A stretch of DNA of 64,000 nt from Cristatella mucedo (taxonomy: Eukaryota; Bryozoa; Phylactolaemata; Cristatellidae): the NCBI GenBank assembly GCA_009760855.2, contig WPIO01000008.1:3812501-3876500 (forward strand). Reading direction: 5' to 3'. Below, one piece after another: positions 46,573 through 57,627 of this stretch; position 1 is the first letter of the stretch; each line of letters opens with the position of its first letter. The translations under genes and the position numbers were made by a program. The notes below the pieces were generated by a model, which was not told the DNA's origin, ran no database searches, and saw only the letters and a list, made by a program, of their open reading frames with translations.

Positions 46573-46641
46573 GAGTTGCAAATCGCCTGGATAGAGGTTT
46601 GGTTCTCTTAGGGTGCTATGCAAAAGACTTACTATTATTAA
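46573..46641 (+). mobile_element. L2 3'-tail fragment
   Basis: AATCGCCTGGATAGAGGTTT, then GGGTGCTATGCAAAAG and an ATT run. Confidence 0.6.
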
Positions 46642-46766
46642 AAAATGGCAAAGCTTGCCGCAGCCACCGGCAGCAGCAGCAGCAGTCACCGGCTCGCAGC
46701 AGCAGGCAGGCAGCGGCACTCCACGATCGTTTCTAGGCAGCCGATCCGAATGAAATGGTTGCTCAC

Positions 46767-46896
46767 CAATGAAGACTAGGGTGGTCGCTCGAGGCTCGTC
46801 CTTCGCCCACTCGGTGGTCAGCTGCCTCTGCTCGAACAGCTCTCCGATCGCCTGAACGACCACCTTCTGAGCCTGCCCGTCAATAGAAACCAGTCC
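46767..46896 (-). CDS. ZNG1: ZNG1 (CBWD, CobW-family) penultimate coding exon
   Basis: A 130-nt exon between acceptor TTTGTCTCTGCGCAG and donor ATTG then GTGAGC. It is entered in phase 0 and left in phase 1. It encodes GLVSIDGQAQKVVVQ, AIGELFEQRQ, LTTEWAKDEPR and ATTLVFIG. This corresponds to the CobW C-terminal domain of CBWD/ZNG1, where human reads GLVSIKDKSQQVIVQ.. and LVLIG (from memory). The preceding exon ends ..DVLRMK, so the join LRMK-GLVSI reproduces the family's IRLK-GLVSI. ZNG1 is a COG0523 GTPase that delivers zinc to methionine aminopeptidase 1. The GTPase motifs themselves lie outside the window. Confidence 0.9.
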
Positions 46897-47293
46897 CTGC
46901 GCAGAGACAAACACGCTGCCATCAGCTGCCCGCACTGCCACAGTGCACCTCTGGCTGCCGCTGGCACTGCACATGCAAGTCTGGCCCGAGGCTTCCACCT
47001 AGCAGAAGGGTCTTGGCTCGGCAAAGAATCCTGAGCAGAGTGGGTGGTCCCGTGCAGGTGGCCACCCCGAGCCCCACCTTACCCCACTGCACCCCTCCCC
47101 CAGCTCACTGCAGCTGCACTGCCGGCGGCAAGGAGCACGGCTAACCGCACGGCTAGCGAGCAGACCAGCCTCTTTGCACACGGTCATCGGCTGGACTGTG
47201 CTCAGCAGGTGGCGGCTGCGTGAGCTGGCGAGCGATTCAGCTTCGAAAAGCACTAGTGAGTGGGCTCTGCTCACGAGTGGCCGCTGCCAATGG

Positions 47294-47463
47294 GAGCCGT
47301 GATGGCACACTAGGTAAGGCAGTTGGTTTTCACGACCTCGGTCTCGAGGTCACAGGTTCGAATCCAGTGGTGGGCGATCCTTTATTGCCACTGCAAGCGA
47401 TAGAGGAGCCGTCAAGGCTCCTCTGTCGCAGTACAAAAGAGGCTGTTAAATCAGCTAGAGCTT
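47294..47463 (+). mobile_element. SINE-A, near full length
   Basis: The head GAGCCGTGATGGCACACTAG, B-box-like CAGGTTCGAATCC, the TTTATTGCCACTGCAAGCGA module and the end GAGGCTGTTAAATCAGCTAG. Confidence 0.9.
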
Positions 47464-47796
47464 CGGCGGCGTGAAAGAGCACTGCTGCAGTGGTGACGGC
47501 GACCATCCGCGCATGCTGGTCGACTCGCAAGGTCACGGCAGGACGGCCCAAGCGACCACACCGCGACACAATGGTGGGTGGCTGGCTGGAAGGAAGAAGG
47601 AGGAGGAGGAAGGCTGAAGAAAGGAAGGCTGGAAGGAAGATGGAAGAAGACTGCTGCTAGCGCTCTCGCCGGCAGCGGCAGGCTGCAGCTGGCATCGATC
47701 AGCATGCCTCCGAAAGGGGCCGATAGCGGCCCAAGCGGAACAGCAGTCCCTCCAAAGGAGGTGTGCTGGCAAGCGGCTGCTGGGGGAATGCAGCCC

Positions 47797-47802
<6 letters not shown>

Positions 47803-47890
<88 letters not shown>
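47803..47890. repeat. (CA)n microsatellite, about 44 units
   Basis: A pure CA run directly left of the 250-bp palindrome. Confidence 0.95.
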
Positions 47891-47894
<4 letters not shown>

Positions 47895-47913
47895 GCCGCA
47901 TATACATATACAG

Positions 47914-47996
47914 CCTCATAGTCACCAGCTCTGCTTGTGCTCGCCGATGGTGGGGCTATCATTACCACGCTTAACGCCTGTTTTGTCGAATTGTTA

Positions 47997-48037
<41 letters not shown>

Positions 48038-48163
48038 ATACATATATATATTGTTATATATATATATATATATATATATATAACAATTCGACAAAACAGG
48101 CGTTAAGCATGGTAATGATAGCCCCACCATGGGCGAGCACAAGCAGAGCTGGTGACTATGAGG
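47914..48163. repeat. 250-bp palindromic element with (AT)n centre
   Basis: The left arm (47914 to about 48003) begins CCTCATAGTCACCAGCTCTG. The right arm (about 48078 to 48163) is its reverse complement with only two mismatches over about 86 bp outside the AT repeats. The centre is (AT)n interrupted by TTGTTATA blocks. No target duplication or coding capacity was seen. It could be a foldback/MITE-type element or a local inverted duplication. Confidence 0.92.
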
Positions 48164-48899
48164 TTGGTTGGACTGCTTCAACTAGCTGCTTTAACCAGTA
48201 AGGGGTTGCAGGTGGGTGTGGGAACAAGTCGGAGCAGCGTCTCACGGCTGGCTCCGACCCACTCAAGAGTTAGGGGACATCACGGTCTATGAGCGTGTAA
48301 CAGCAATTGAAGAGGCCGGATTGATGCACTGCCAGAATGGAGGACGCTGCCTCGGGTAGTCTGCGATGGGTGAGGAGTAAGGGAGCCGGCCACTTACTGA
48401 AGGAGGTGAGAGGCCAGCTGCAGGCCTGGCCTGCGGTCACTGCCCAAGCCAGGCCTTCCAGCAAGAGAGAGGGAGGGATGGAGAGCCCGAGTCGAAGGCC
48501 GGCAATTTTAAATGGCTGCCCCTGGGCCACTCGAAGCAAGGACCGTAAGGCTGCAGATAATTGATAAACAGCCAGGAGGCGGCAGCTGCACCTGCAATGA
48601 CTTGATACCGGCATTATCGCAGCTGAACTAACCCATTATCTAATTTGAATAATAACTTCAAGCTGCCAACACCGAGAGTACTCCTAATCTCCTGTAGGCA
48701 AACGTTTGGAGGTGCTGCCAATGGAGCCTACTGCCAGAATGCAAAGAAGTGGCACTCCTGGCCAAGAGGTGACAACTCCCGACTGACTAAGTCAACAGCT
48801 CCAGGCATAGCCGGTCCTCGGCAGGCAGCCCCCACACAAGACGAATAAGAAAAATCTGAGGCCGCGAGAGCAACCAGAGAGTGCTCACGGTAGCATCGG

Positions 48900-48993
48900 T
48901 AATAATAATAATAATAATAATAATGCACTTGATAAAGCGCCCTCAGAGAACTCAATCTCTTCCTAGGCACTTTACATTTGCTGCAAAGGGAAG
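48900..48993 (-). mobile_element. L2 3'-tail fragment
   Basis: In reverse complement: TTTGCAGCAAATGTAAAGTG, CCTAGGAAGAGATTGAG, GAGGGCGCTTTATCAAGTGC and (ATT)8. Confidence 0.85.
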
Positions 48994-49282
48994 TAGGGAG
49001 TGAATAGCAGCTACAGCAAGCCACTACGACGCCGTCTTCGTGAATGAGATGCAAATGCATGATGGGGCAAAAGCCAAGAGAAAAAAAGATCTGGAATCCT
49101 TGAAACAACTTAGCAAATCCATTTCCAGCATGTTGCAGATAAAAACAATGTCGTGCACTGCAAAGCAGACGTGGGTGTGTGCGTACGCCCCGCGTATGCA
49201 CTAGCATGCAAGCACGAGCATTCGTGTTTTCGAGTTTAAGTGCTTGCCTGGATTCGTATGAGTAAGGCAAAATTAAAGTAAA

Positions 49283-49430
49283 TAGTAGCTCATTCAACAG
49301 CCTCATTTACATAAAAGCACAAGAGCCTCAACGGCTGTTGGCTGCTCACAGCGGACATTGAAGAATTGCCAGTTGCACGACTCGAACCCACAACCCGGGT
49401 CATGATGTGCAAGCACTTGACAGTCGGGCT
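49283..49430 (-). mobile_element. SINE-A copy, diverged
   Basis: In reverse complement: a tRNA-like B box (GTGGGTTCGAGTC), GCAATTCTTCAATG, GCCGTTGAGGCTCTTGTGC and GGCTGTTGAATGAGCTAC. It lies head to head with the next copy. Confidence 0.7.
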
Positions 49431-49616
49431 GAGCCGTGATGGCACACTAGGTAAGGCGGTTGCTTTCACGACCTCGGTCCCGAGGTCGTGGGTTCGATTC
49501 CTGCGGTGGGCAATTCTTTATTTTTTATCCTTTACCACTGCAAGCGGTGGTGATAGGCGTAAAGGCTCTTCTGTCGCTATACAAAACGACGCTGTTTAAT
49601 CAGCTAGGATTTTTTT
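49431..49616 (+). mobile_element. SINE-A, near full length
   Basis: The head GAGCCGTGATGGCACACTAG, GGTAAGGCGGTTGC, a CCTCGGTCCCGAGG variable-arm-like hairpin, B box GGGTTCGATTCC, then the A tail with a small T-rich insertion and a terminal T run. Confidence 0.9.
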
Positions 49617-49769
49617 AAGACCCCCTCCCCGTGGCTGTGTGAGCATGTGCGTGCCCGCACACTGCAGGTGTGTGCACGGGGGGGGGGGAGGGGTGAGCGT
49701 GCACGCATGCGCGCTGCGGCAACTCTATGTGTGAATAGCAGGGACCTTTTTGTACGTCCCTCGATAGGA

Positions 49770-49829
49770 AGAAGCAGACAGCTAGCTAGCTAGCTAGCAA
49801 GCTGGCTAACTAGCTAGCTGTCTGCTTCT
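49770..49829. repeat. 60-bp hairpin, 20-bp arms
   Basis: AGAAGCAGACAGCTAGCTAG is mirrored by its complement ending at 49829. The interior is CTAG-rich. A CTAGCAAGCTGGCTAGC block follows to 49856. Confidence 0.85.
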
Positions 49830-51716
49830 CCCTTCCAGCTAGCAAGCTGGCTAGCTCTGGGTCTGGAGCTTTGGACAAATCGATGCAACAAGCAGCTAGC
49901 AAGCACGAACGAGCAGGCAGCCACCCGTGCATGCACACTTAGAGCCCACCGCAGCTGTGCAGGCACTCCGAGGTTCTTGTCTGGAAACACAGAGTCTGAG
50001 AGTCAGCTAGCAAGACGACTGCAGATGCCAAGGCCCAGTGTGCCAGGCCGGCTCACTTTTCGATTACCGGTCGACCGACTTACACCACACGAATGCATGC
50101 AGGCTGGGAGCGAGGTTCGGTAATGCACAGCAGGTGCCAACGCTAAAAAACCGCTAACTTTTGGAGCGAAGGAGAACACGGGCGGCAGCGGCTTTTGCTA
50201 GAGAAAAGCTGTCACATACAGCAAACCAACCCGCATCCAAAGCGACAAACGCCGACAGGGGCAGCAATTCCTGCCCGGTGTCGCTGACCATAGGGCGAAG
50301 CGAGCCAGCAGCAGCTGCAGGTTGATGCCAGTTGTCACCGACCATCGGGCGAAAAGCTAACTAAAGTCTTTCAAACAAGCGCTTCCCACTGCTCGAACTC
50401 TCATGGAGTAGGCATCCTATCCTAATCGGAATCCATCGGAATCCTAGCATGCAGCAAGGTCAGTACAAAGACCGCAAAGGTTCTGCTCGGTGACAGTTTC
50501 TCAAAAGTAAACCGCTAAGCAATTGAAAATCTGGCTGAATTTATGTTGTCAGTCGAAGTGAATAGCCAATGCAAAATTCCGTAGCTGAAACATCGTTCGA
50601 ATCTCAAGTGCTGAGCAAACAGTTTCTGCTCTTGAGGTCTTGTGGCCAAGCCAACACCATAGAAACCAAGATGGCTTGCCTGGGACACGTGAGACTTGTT
50701 TTATCGGTTGTTGCACTACTTAGTTTCGGCCACCAGAGGCAAATCAGACATTTGGGGCAGCATGCCTGCCAGAGTTCCGGTTCCAGCTTGGTCTGTGCTG
50801 CAGTGGCAATCAGCGTCAGCAGCAGCACACAGCGCTAGGGAACACAATATGCAAAAGTCTCTCCTCAACGGGCCAATCACGGCTCGAGGCAAATCATGAG
50901 TGCATAAATGATGCCAGCGTGATCTTTCTTCCTCCATTTTTCACGGAATCGTCAATTACTATGTGGCCACTGTGCTGGTGCAAGTACAAATGCCACCCGA
51001 TGGTTGCAGTTGTTTATCTTGGCAGGATGCCCTCAGTCGCTTCTGGGAGAGGAAACATGCATAGATTTTATTGTCGGTGAGCCAAGATGAACTGCCATAA
51101 CAACGGTTCGACAAGCGAATCAAACAAAGCCACGATGACCGGCATACCAAAGGGAGACCACCACCATGCCCATGCACACACACCCCCCCCCCAAGACAGA
51201 CTCGATGGCTGGCCACAAGGCTCTGCTAGCATCAGCAATGATTGGCTGCCCAGACAAGGTCACAATTAAGGCCCCTGGCACAATCCTGAGTATGCCCGTG
51301 GCTAGAGATAGTGCCATCTACTACAGCAACACGAAGTCCCAACTGGACCACGGCAACCGGGTCAATGAGTTGAACAGATGCACAGCTCGAGTATTTATTA
51401 AGAAAGGCAGCGGTGGCTGATGACACACGAGACTATATGAATAGATCAGTAGCGCCTGCAGCATGGAAAGTGAGTGCAACTGCGGGAAGGAGGCTCATTT
51501 TACCGACATGATGGCTGACTCGAAATAGGAAACAGTATGGAGCAGAAAGAGCAATCGCGATAATTGAAAAAAGTGTTCACGCTAATGGCTCTGCAGTGTT
51601 GCTCGAAAGAGAATAGAGGAGCTAGCCGCAGCCGCCCTCACAGACGCCCTGTAGGCAGCTGAATTAGTTTCGGCCGATTAGCTTTCTGCTAGTAGCTCAA
51701 ATGCAATGTGCAACGG

Positions 51717-51835
51717 GCCTGGTTTGGCCCAGGGTCAAGGTGCTTTCCTTTAACGATCAGGGCCGTAGGCTCAAGCCCTCCAGCATACGTAGATAGATTA
51801 TGCTCTCTCACGGTGTCATACAAATAAAGTATTTT
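51717..51835 (+). mobile_element. SINE-B copy, diverged
   Basis: The head GGTTTGGCCCAGGGTCAAGG, B-box-like TAGGCTCAAGCCC, and an L2-like end (GATTATGCTCTCTCACGG, GTCATACAAATAAAG). Confidence 0.65.
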
Positions 51836-51896
51836 TGTATTCTTCGGAAGCAGGACAATTTTTGGTAGACAAAAATATTGACTGTCAGCATTGAAT

Positions 51897-51931
51897 ATAC
51901 TATATATAATATATATATATATATATATATT
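51897..51931. repeat. (TA)n microsatellite
   Basis: An interrupted TA run, AATATACTATATATAATATA and onwards. Confidence 0.85.
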
Positions 51932-52261
51932 ATTTCGTTATTTAACTGCATCGTGATAACAAATCTAATGCTCACTCACGGGCACCTGTCTCTGCATCAG
52001 CAAAATCTCGTGCTCTCGTAATTTGCTTTCGTTTGTATTGCTTTATTTATCTTCCCTTTATTTTAAATAAAATGTCCAGAGTTTCAGGACTGAGGCTGCT
52101 GGCAAAGCTGACTCCTTTGCCATTTTTGTCCATAGCCGATCATTCCAGGAACTCGGGCTCGTGGAAGAAACGCCGGATCCCATAGCGATACTTGCAGACG
52201 AAACTTCCCGATCTTAAAGTACACAGCACAATCGCGTTCCCTAACTCGGACCATAAAAAAG

Positions 52262-52422
52262 CTCAGCTGATTTAACGGGCTCATTTATATAACAGTAGAA
52301 GAGCCTTTACGGCTATCACCGCTGCTTGCAGTGGGCGATTCTTCATCGCCCACTGCAGGACTCGAACCCACGACCTGGATCGTGAAGAGCGATCAACTTA
52401 CTTCCAGGGCTAAGACATGGGG
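52262..52422 (-). mobile_element. Mosaic SINE (B-like head, A-type tail)
   Basis: In reverse complement: TTAGCCCTGGAAGTAAGTTG, GTGGGTTCGAGTCC, GCAGTGGGCGATGAAGAATC, GGTGATAGCCGTAAAGGCTC and GTTAAATCAGCTGAG. Confidence 0.7.
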
Positions 52423-55030
52423 GCAATGAACCGTTGCCTTGTGCTTGCTCCACTTTTCGAGTGGACACTAATTTGTCAGGTGAGCATATCGAAATGTGGC
52501 ATTGTCCCTAAAGTAGAAGCCACCGACAAAGCAGGCTTGCTAACCCTCGCATAATCGTCTTACCTTTAGAAATGCATTGCAAGTGCTCGCCTGTCATGAC
52601 TGCAACACAGGATCGCTGCTGTGAACAGATACATTTTTGAATGGACGCCTATCTATGGCAGGGAAGCTGCTATGGGCAAAGCAGAGTCACTACTTATTAA
52701 ATGGCATGGAGCGCCAGGCCTGCTTCGACTAAGGGGTTTCTCAAAGATACTGCTCTCTGTTTTCGGTAGAGCCACAGTCGAGTGGGCTCGGTAGGCTCCA
52801 GTTAAGAAATCGATGCGATTTACCACGCTTCGACTTCGGTTAATTGGCCGGCATCTTTTCAAGAACGAACCGGTTTCTTATCACTGCAGGTTGCAGTCAT
52901 TTTTTGCTCTTATTTGGAAATACCGACTTTCCCATTTCAAGTGCATGGCCAAAGCTCCTATGAAGCTAAACTGCTGCTGCATCTGTCGAACATACCACGG
53001 TCCCTTGTCCTGTCGGCTCAGGCAGGTGCTTCGGTAGCAGACTGGTGGCTGGTCCTGGGAGCTCGAACCGATTGCTTGCCGAGATAGCACGAAAAAGGGT
53101 AAATTAAAGATGAATGCAAAAAGAGATGCTAAAGCATGCTGCTCGATCGTGGGCTTTATAAGAGGTCAGCCCTCAGCGCTGAAAAACGCTTAGAACCCCG
53201 AGCAGAGAGGTGACGGTGGACGGAGCTTTTCCTTTGCCACTAAACGAAGAGCTCAAAATGCACAGCTCCCACAGCTGCTTGTCGTGCAAGCATGCAAGGA
53301 AAGACGAAGAAACCGACAGGGGTGAACACATCCGGCTAGCTCTCCGGCCTACTGCATGCAAGTCAGGACGACAGTGCATGACAAGAACAACCAAGCCCAC
53401 TTTTTGCCATAGAGGGGAAACACAAAAGCAAAAGCTATCCAACTCCCGCGGATGACAAAGGATAGTAAGGTGGTTGGACGTAGTACAGCCTGCAGTAATT
53501 GCACGTCTATAAGGCTGAGTGAATCGTGGACAGCGCTCACATGGCATCGAGCCGGCACGACTCCTGCGACAAAAACAACTGGGGAGCCGTGATATAGGAT
53601 ACTGGAACTGGATAAGGTCGGAGCTTCTATGAAATGCGAGGTCGGCGCTCTCGGCCTGCACCGCCGGCCAACGTACAAATCGTCCAGAGCATGAAAAACA
53701 GAGCCGTTGCTACATCTAGCTCCACCAAACAGGCTGACGTATAATTTTCATGTTACCAAGCTCAAGTACAGCCAACATCGTCATCACCATCATCACCACC
53801 AGTTCCTGCCATCGGCGTAGAAGTTTCGGCTGTCCGGCCGGTTGCAGCTAAAAAAAGGCGAATAAGCCTGCTGCTGTCACTGTGTGTATGCAGCCTCCTT
53901 GTTAAGTTCACTCGACCAGCTGGAATAGCGATTTCTATGGCAGTGGTTCAACTGCTCCACCCCCTCCAATAGTCAAAGGTGGGAACCGGCCTCTGGGAGG
54001 CCTGAGCAGGCCATGCTGAATGTAACCCTGGCCAGGTCAGGTCAGAGCTACAGGCACACAGCCTTTGTAAGCAGAACCACACTGGCCAGGCTGGGCAGAT
54101 TTAATAGCACGACGAAACCTCATAGATAGGCTAGGGTACTGAGCTGCCTTTAACAGATTTTCCACAGAGTATGGCATAAAGCCCGATGAAACCGCAAGCT
54201 GCTTAGCTCCCTGTTACATCAAAGGCCCTCGGGCCTTAGTGTTTTTACGACCAAGCACAAGCACTGGCTAACTTGACATTATAGCTCAGGATTGTACCAA
54301 CAAGAACTTTACAAAAACCGCAGGATTGCCGAAGTCCAGCCGATAGCCAAGTCGACCCAAGTTTACGAACACGAACGTGTAGGTAAATGCTGCACTTTCT
54401 TCAAGCTTCAAGACGAGTGCAGCTGGGTGAGTCATCAGGTCATCTTGCCATGGCTCCTCCGTGCAAGCTAAGGTAGACCAGGCATCGAGACAACTATACT
54501 ATGCCTGCTCCCCCTGCCGCCTGCCCCTTGTCTGTCAACTGTCAAAGCACTTAAAGATAAGGAAATTTGGGACTCGTGTGTGTGTGTGTGCGTGTGTCCT
54601 GCGAGTGGACTGCAAGACGGGAGACTTTCAAGCTATCGTCCGATGTTCACTACCAAGCATACCCCTACAGCCATAGCAGCACCTTCCAGCAGCGGACTAA
54701 TAGATCTAATCCTCTGGAGCCTGGGTGTTCAACCTGGGTTTTTCTGCTGAGCCTCCAACACACCCTTTATTGGCCTTTTCTGTGACAACGATCGAGAACT
54801 TAACAGAATGGATGGATAGACATAGGCACTTTCCTATGACCTTTTACTGGCGCATGGACGTGGATTCCAACCAAAACCAGTCGAATGGCACAAAAGGAGC
54901 AACACCAGACAAGACTTCCTTTGAGCTCTCTACAAGAGCTGATGACGTCAGAAGAATAGTCGCTCCGGTTCTCCTCCGAGCATAGAATGGTCTTCCCAGA
55001 TATGCTGACCGACAAGCAGAACATCCATTT

Positions 55031-55197
55031 AATGGCTCACTAGGTAAGGCGGTTGCTTTTCACGACCTCGGCCCCGAGGTTGTGGGCTCGAATCCTGCAG
55101 TGGGCGATCCTTTATCGCCACTGCAAGCGGTGGTGATAGCCGTAAAGGCTCTTCTGTCGCTATAAAAAAGAGGCTGTTGAATCAGCTAGCATTTTTT
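55031..55197 (+). mobile_element. SINE-A copy
   Basis: The head AATGGCTCACTAGGTAAGGC, the CCTCGGCCCCGAGG hairpin, B box GGGCTCGAATCC, and the A tail ending GAGGCTGTTGAATCAGCTAG and T6. Confidence 0.9.
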
Positions 55198-55431
55198 GGA
55201 GCAACAACTGACCAGTTGCACTGCTCGACGATTACAGATATCGCCTCGTAGAGCCACAATGATAAAGCTGTTGTGTTGTTTGCACAGGAGCTAATCTCCC
55301 ACGCGACTGAAATCTGAAAAATTAGCACCAATGGGTCTTGCACATTCTTTCCAGCCGTCCTCAGATGCTTCTTTCCATGCTACTCACTCTGTCAACTACC
55401 CACCTGATTCGGCTATGCTTTGTTGGGTGAG

Positions 55432-55570
55432 ATAATAATAATAATAATATATTTGTGTAGCATCCTAATATAACTTAATATCTTTTTAAGGCACTTTACA
55501 TATGCTGTAAAGGAAGCTTGATCGAACGGTTAATGGTAGCATGCTCAACAAGCATAACATATGAAGTCTG
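55432..55570 (-). mobile_element. L2 3'-end fragment
   Basis: An (ATT)n end followed in reverse complement by a diverged tail (GTGCCTTAAAAAGATATTAA) and the CATGCTACCATTAACCGTTC segment of the 3' UTR. Confidence 0.7.
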
Positions 55571-55624
55571 TTGGCTACCGTATGTGCACAGAAATCATAC
55601 TAAGCCTTAAGTGCTCTGTGGAAA

Positions 55625-55695
55625 AGTCTCCTGCATAACAACCACTCAGTTCTTGTGACTTTGTGGAGTTACAGATGGAGAGACATTGCAGTACA
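55625..55695 (-). repeat. Dispersed repeat C, partial copy 3
   Basis: In reverse complement TGCAATGTCTCTCCATCTGT then AACTCCACAAAGTCAC matches the left half of repeat C. Confidence 0.5.
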
Positions 55696-56743
55696 TCGTT
55701 GCATAAAAGAAAATTTAGCATTGCCGAATAATTTCCCTGCTTGCACAGGGCCGAGGCAAAGTGTCAGGGCTGAAATTAGTACCGATCGAAGCACTGGCTC
55801 TGGAAGCCAGCGATAGGAGACAGCAGCAGCAGATTACAAACACAGTTGCCCTCCAGTCAATGCAAAAACACGCGAAAACAAGTGGGGCTCAGTGGAAGAG
55901 GGAGGAGCTATCTGGATCCGGGGCTGCAATGACGAGGTCCTGGGGAGCTCTCTGGCTCTCTCTCGCAGGGCCTCTTTGATGTAAGCAGCTGCCACCTGTT
56001 GGTAAGCAGGAGAATGAAAGCAAATGTTATCCCAGCAAAGCAAAACACAGCAGCAACTGTACACAACAGCCCAGAAGCAGAAGATAAAAGTGGAACCAGT
56101 CGCACAAGCTCCGCCTCAACGAGTGGGTGCACAGCTGGAAGCCAAAGCGGTTCAGCATGCAGGCAGGCTGAGGCGTCTGCCGCTGCTGCTGCTCGGGCAG
56201 CCCACGTGGCTCACGGCTGCCATATGCTGAGAGACTGTCCTCCACGAGCATGTCAACACGAGTGAGTGGCCCTTATCCTACTGGCCATGCACACGGCAGC
56301 AGTAGCAGTGCTTGGACAGAGCAGCCGTCCAGGCTAGCTGGGTGGGAGGGGACGAGACCGAGGGCCAAACTTGCTGCTTCGTAGTACCGTCACGAAAAGG
56401 TGCCGCTCCCTGGACTTCCAGGAATTACCAGGTTTCGTCGTCAATGCTGCATATCGCTAAAGAGCAGCGGCATTTCTTAAGTGTGGGGGATCGCACGAGC
56501 AAGCATGCCAGAGTCCGCGTGCACGGCTCACAATACCACACGGATTTAGCAAAAAACGCACCTCAAATCAGAGCAACTGTGAACTGAGAGCTTGGGGAAT
56601 AGTGCGGTAACAGCCGCACCGGGCACCTAGGTCAACTCTCCAGCAAGCCGGGTGGCGACCGCTTCTACGAAACCAACCCGATGCATCATTTGTCCACGGC
56701 AACTGTGATAAAAATCTTACAGGCCCTACAGTCCATGCTGTGC

Positions 56744-56776
56744 TGCCTCTCTCTCTCTCTCTCTCCTCTCTCTCTA
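56744..56776. repeat. CT-rich microsatellite
   Basis: CTCTCTCTCTCTCTCTCTC with a short interruption. Confidence 0.85.
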
Positions 56777-57049
56777 CTCTTCTCAAATTAGCGTCACTGC
56801 TCATTTCAGCTGCTTCTAGGGTATGGCTACCTCCGACATCAGACGAGGTAAAAGGACAGGCTACGATAGCTACCTATTCGTGATAGCCACCAATCAGCTC
56901 TGCTGCCATCACAACAATCACGGCACCATCCGGCCGATGGGCAAAGCCAGAAATGTAATTGTGGCTCGGCCGTAAGCCAATTTAATATCGTGATACAGGA
57001 TTCCCGAAGGATTTGGCAGCACCACTAGATAGACATGCTACGTTGTCTT

Positions 57050-57115
57050 TGGGAGTTGAACCCAGGGACACTGAGGCCGGATGCAGATGTCCAATCAGCT
57101 GGCTCACTTCAATGT
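57050..57115 (-). repeat. Possible tRNA-like remnant (third head type)
   Basis: In reverse complement GAGCCAGCTGATTGGACATC and CCTGGGTTCAACTCCC resemble A- and B-box segments but fit neither SINE-A nor SINE-B. Only one copy was found. Confidence 0.25.
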
Positions 57116-57627
57116 ACAGCAAGATAGATGCTAAGGGACAAGATGCAGTTATGAGCCTCATGGATACCTGGCTATCTATATAGACTAGTACAGCCTAGGC
57201 TCGTCAATTTAAATACAGCCTGGGGTCACAGAAAGATTTCGGATAAGTCATTTTGCGATGTCTAAAATCGGATATAGAGCCAATGACCAGTCCCGTAGGC
57301 CTGCCCAGCCTGCTATGGAACCCCTTTCTAAAGGTTGTGAATTTTGAACATCAAGCTTGATTATTAGCACTTCTGAAGAGAAGAATATTGAAATAAGATG
57401 GACCCCGGGTGTCTGACACAAAACAAGCTTGTGGATTTTAATAATTAACGTCTGGCATCATTATGCAGTTTCATAATCATTAAATATTACTCAGATGAGC
57501 AGTGTTCAAGAAAATTTCAAAATTTGCATGTATAGTAGCTACTACCTATCTAGTTCTGGAAGTGGTTGCAGGGGACCTTTAAATGACAGGCCCGTTATTC
57601 GGAATGATCTTTGTCCAAACATCAACC

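Larger units (their letters stand above)
36740..46766 (-). other. ZNG1: ZNG1 intron, about 10.0 kb
   Basis: Bounded by donor ATTG then GTGAGC (46766) and acceptor CTTTGCAG (36740). It contains L2 fragments, a mosaic SINE, GGAGA and CT-rich repeats, and several kilobases of unique-looking DNA (37.3-41.0 and 41.4-42.7 kb) where no gene was recognised. That unique DNA is the best place to look for conserved non-coding elements. Confidence 0.7.

Noticed and set aside
36740-46766. A longer final ZNG1 exon elsewhere in the 10-kb interval
   Set aside because: No other phase-1 acceptor followed by the family's GxNL..IL..F pattern was found; the segment at 36678-36739 fits in phase, motif and stop.
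47533-48201. Frames with Cys/Val or Tyr/Ile repeats
   Set aside because: They cross the (CA)n and (AT)n microsatellites and the palindrome.
49431-49530. Functional tRNA gene
   Set aside because: The A and B boxes are there, but the acceptor stem does not pair and the same sequence recurs as a dispersed family with a long tail, so it is a SINE.
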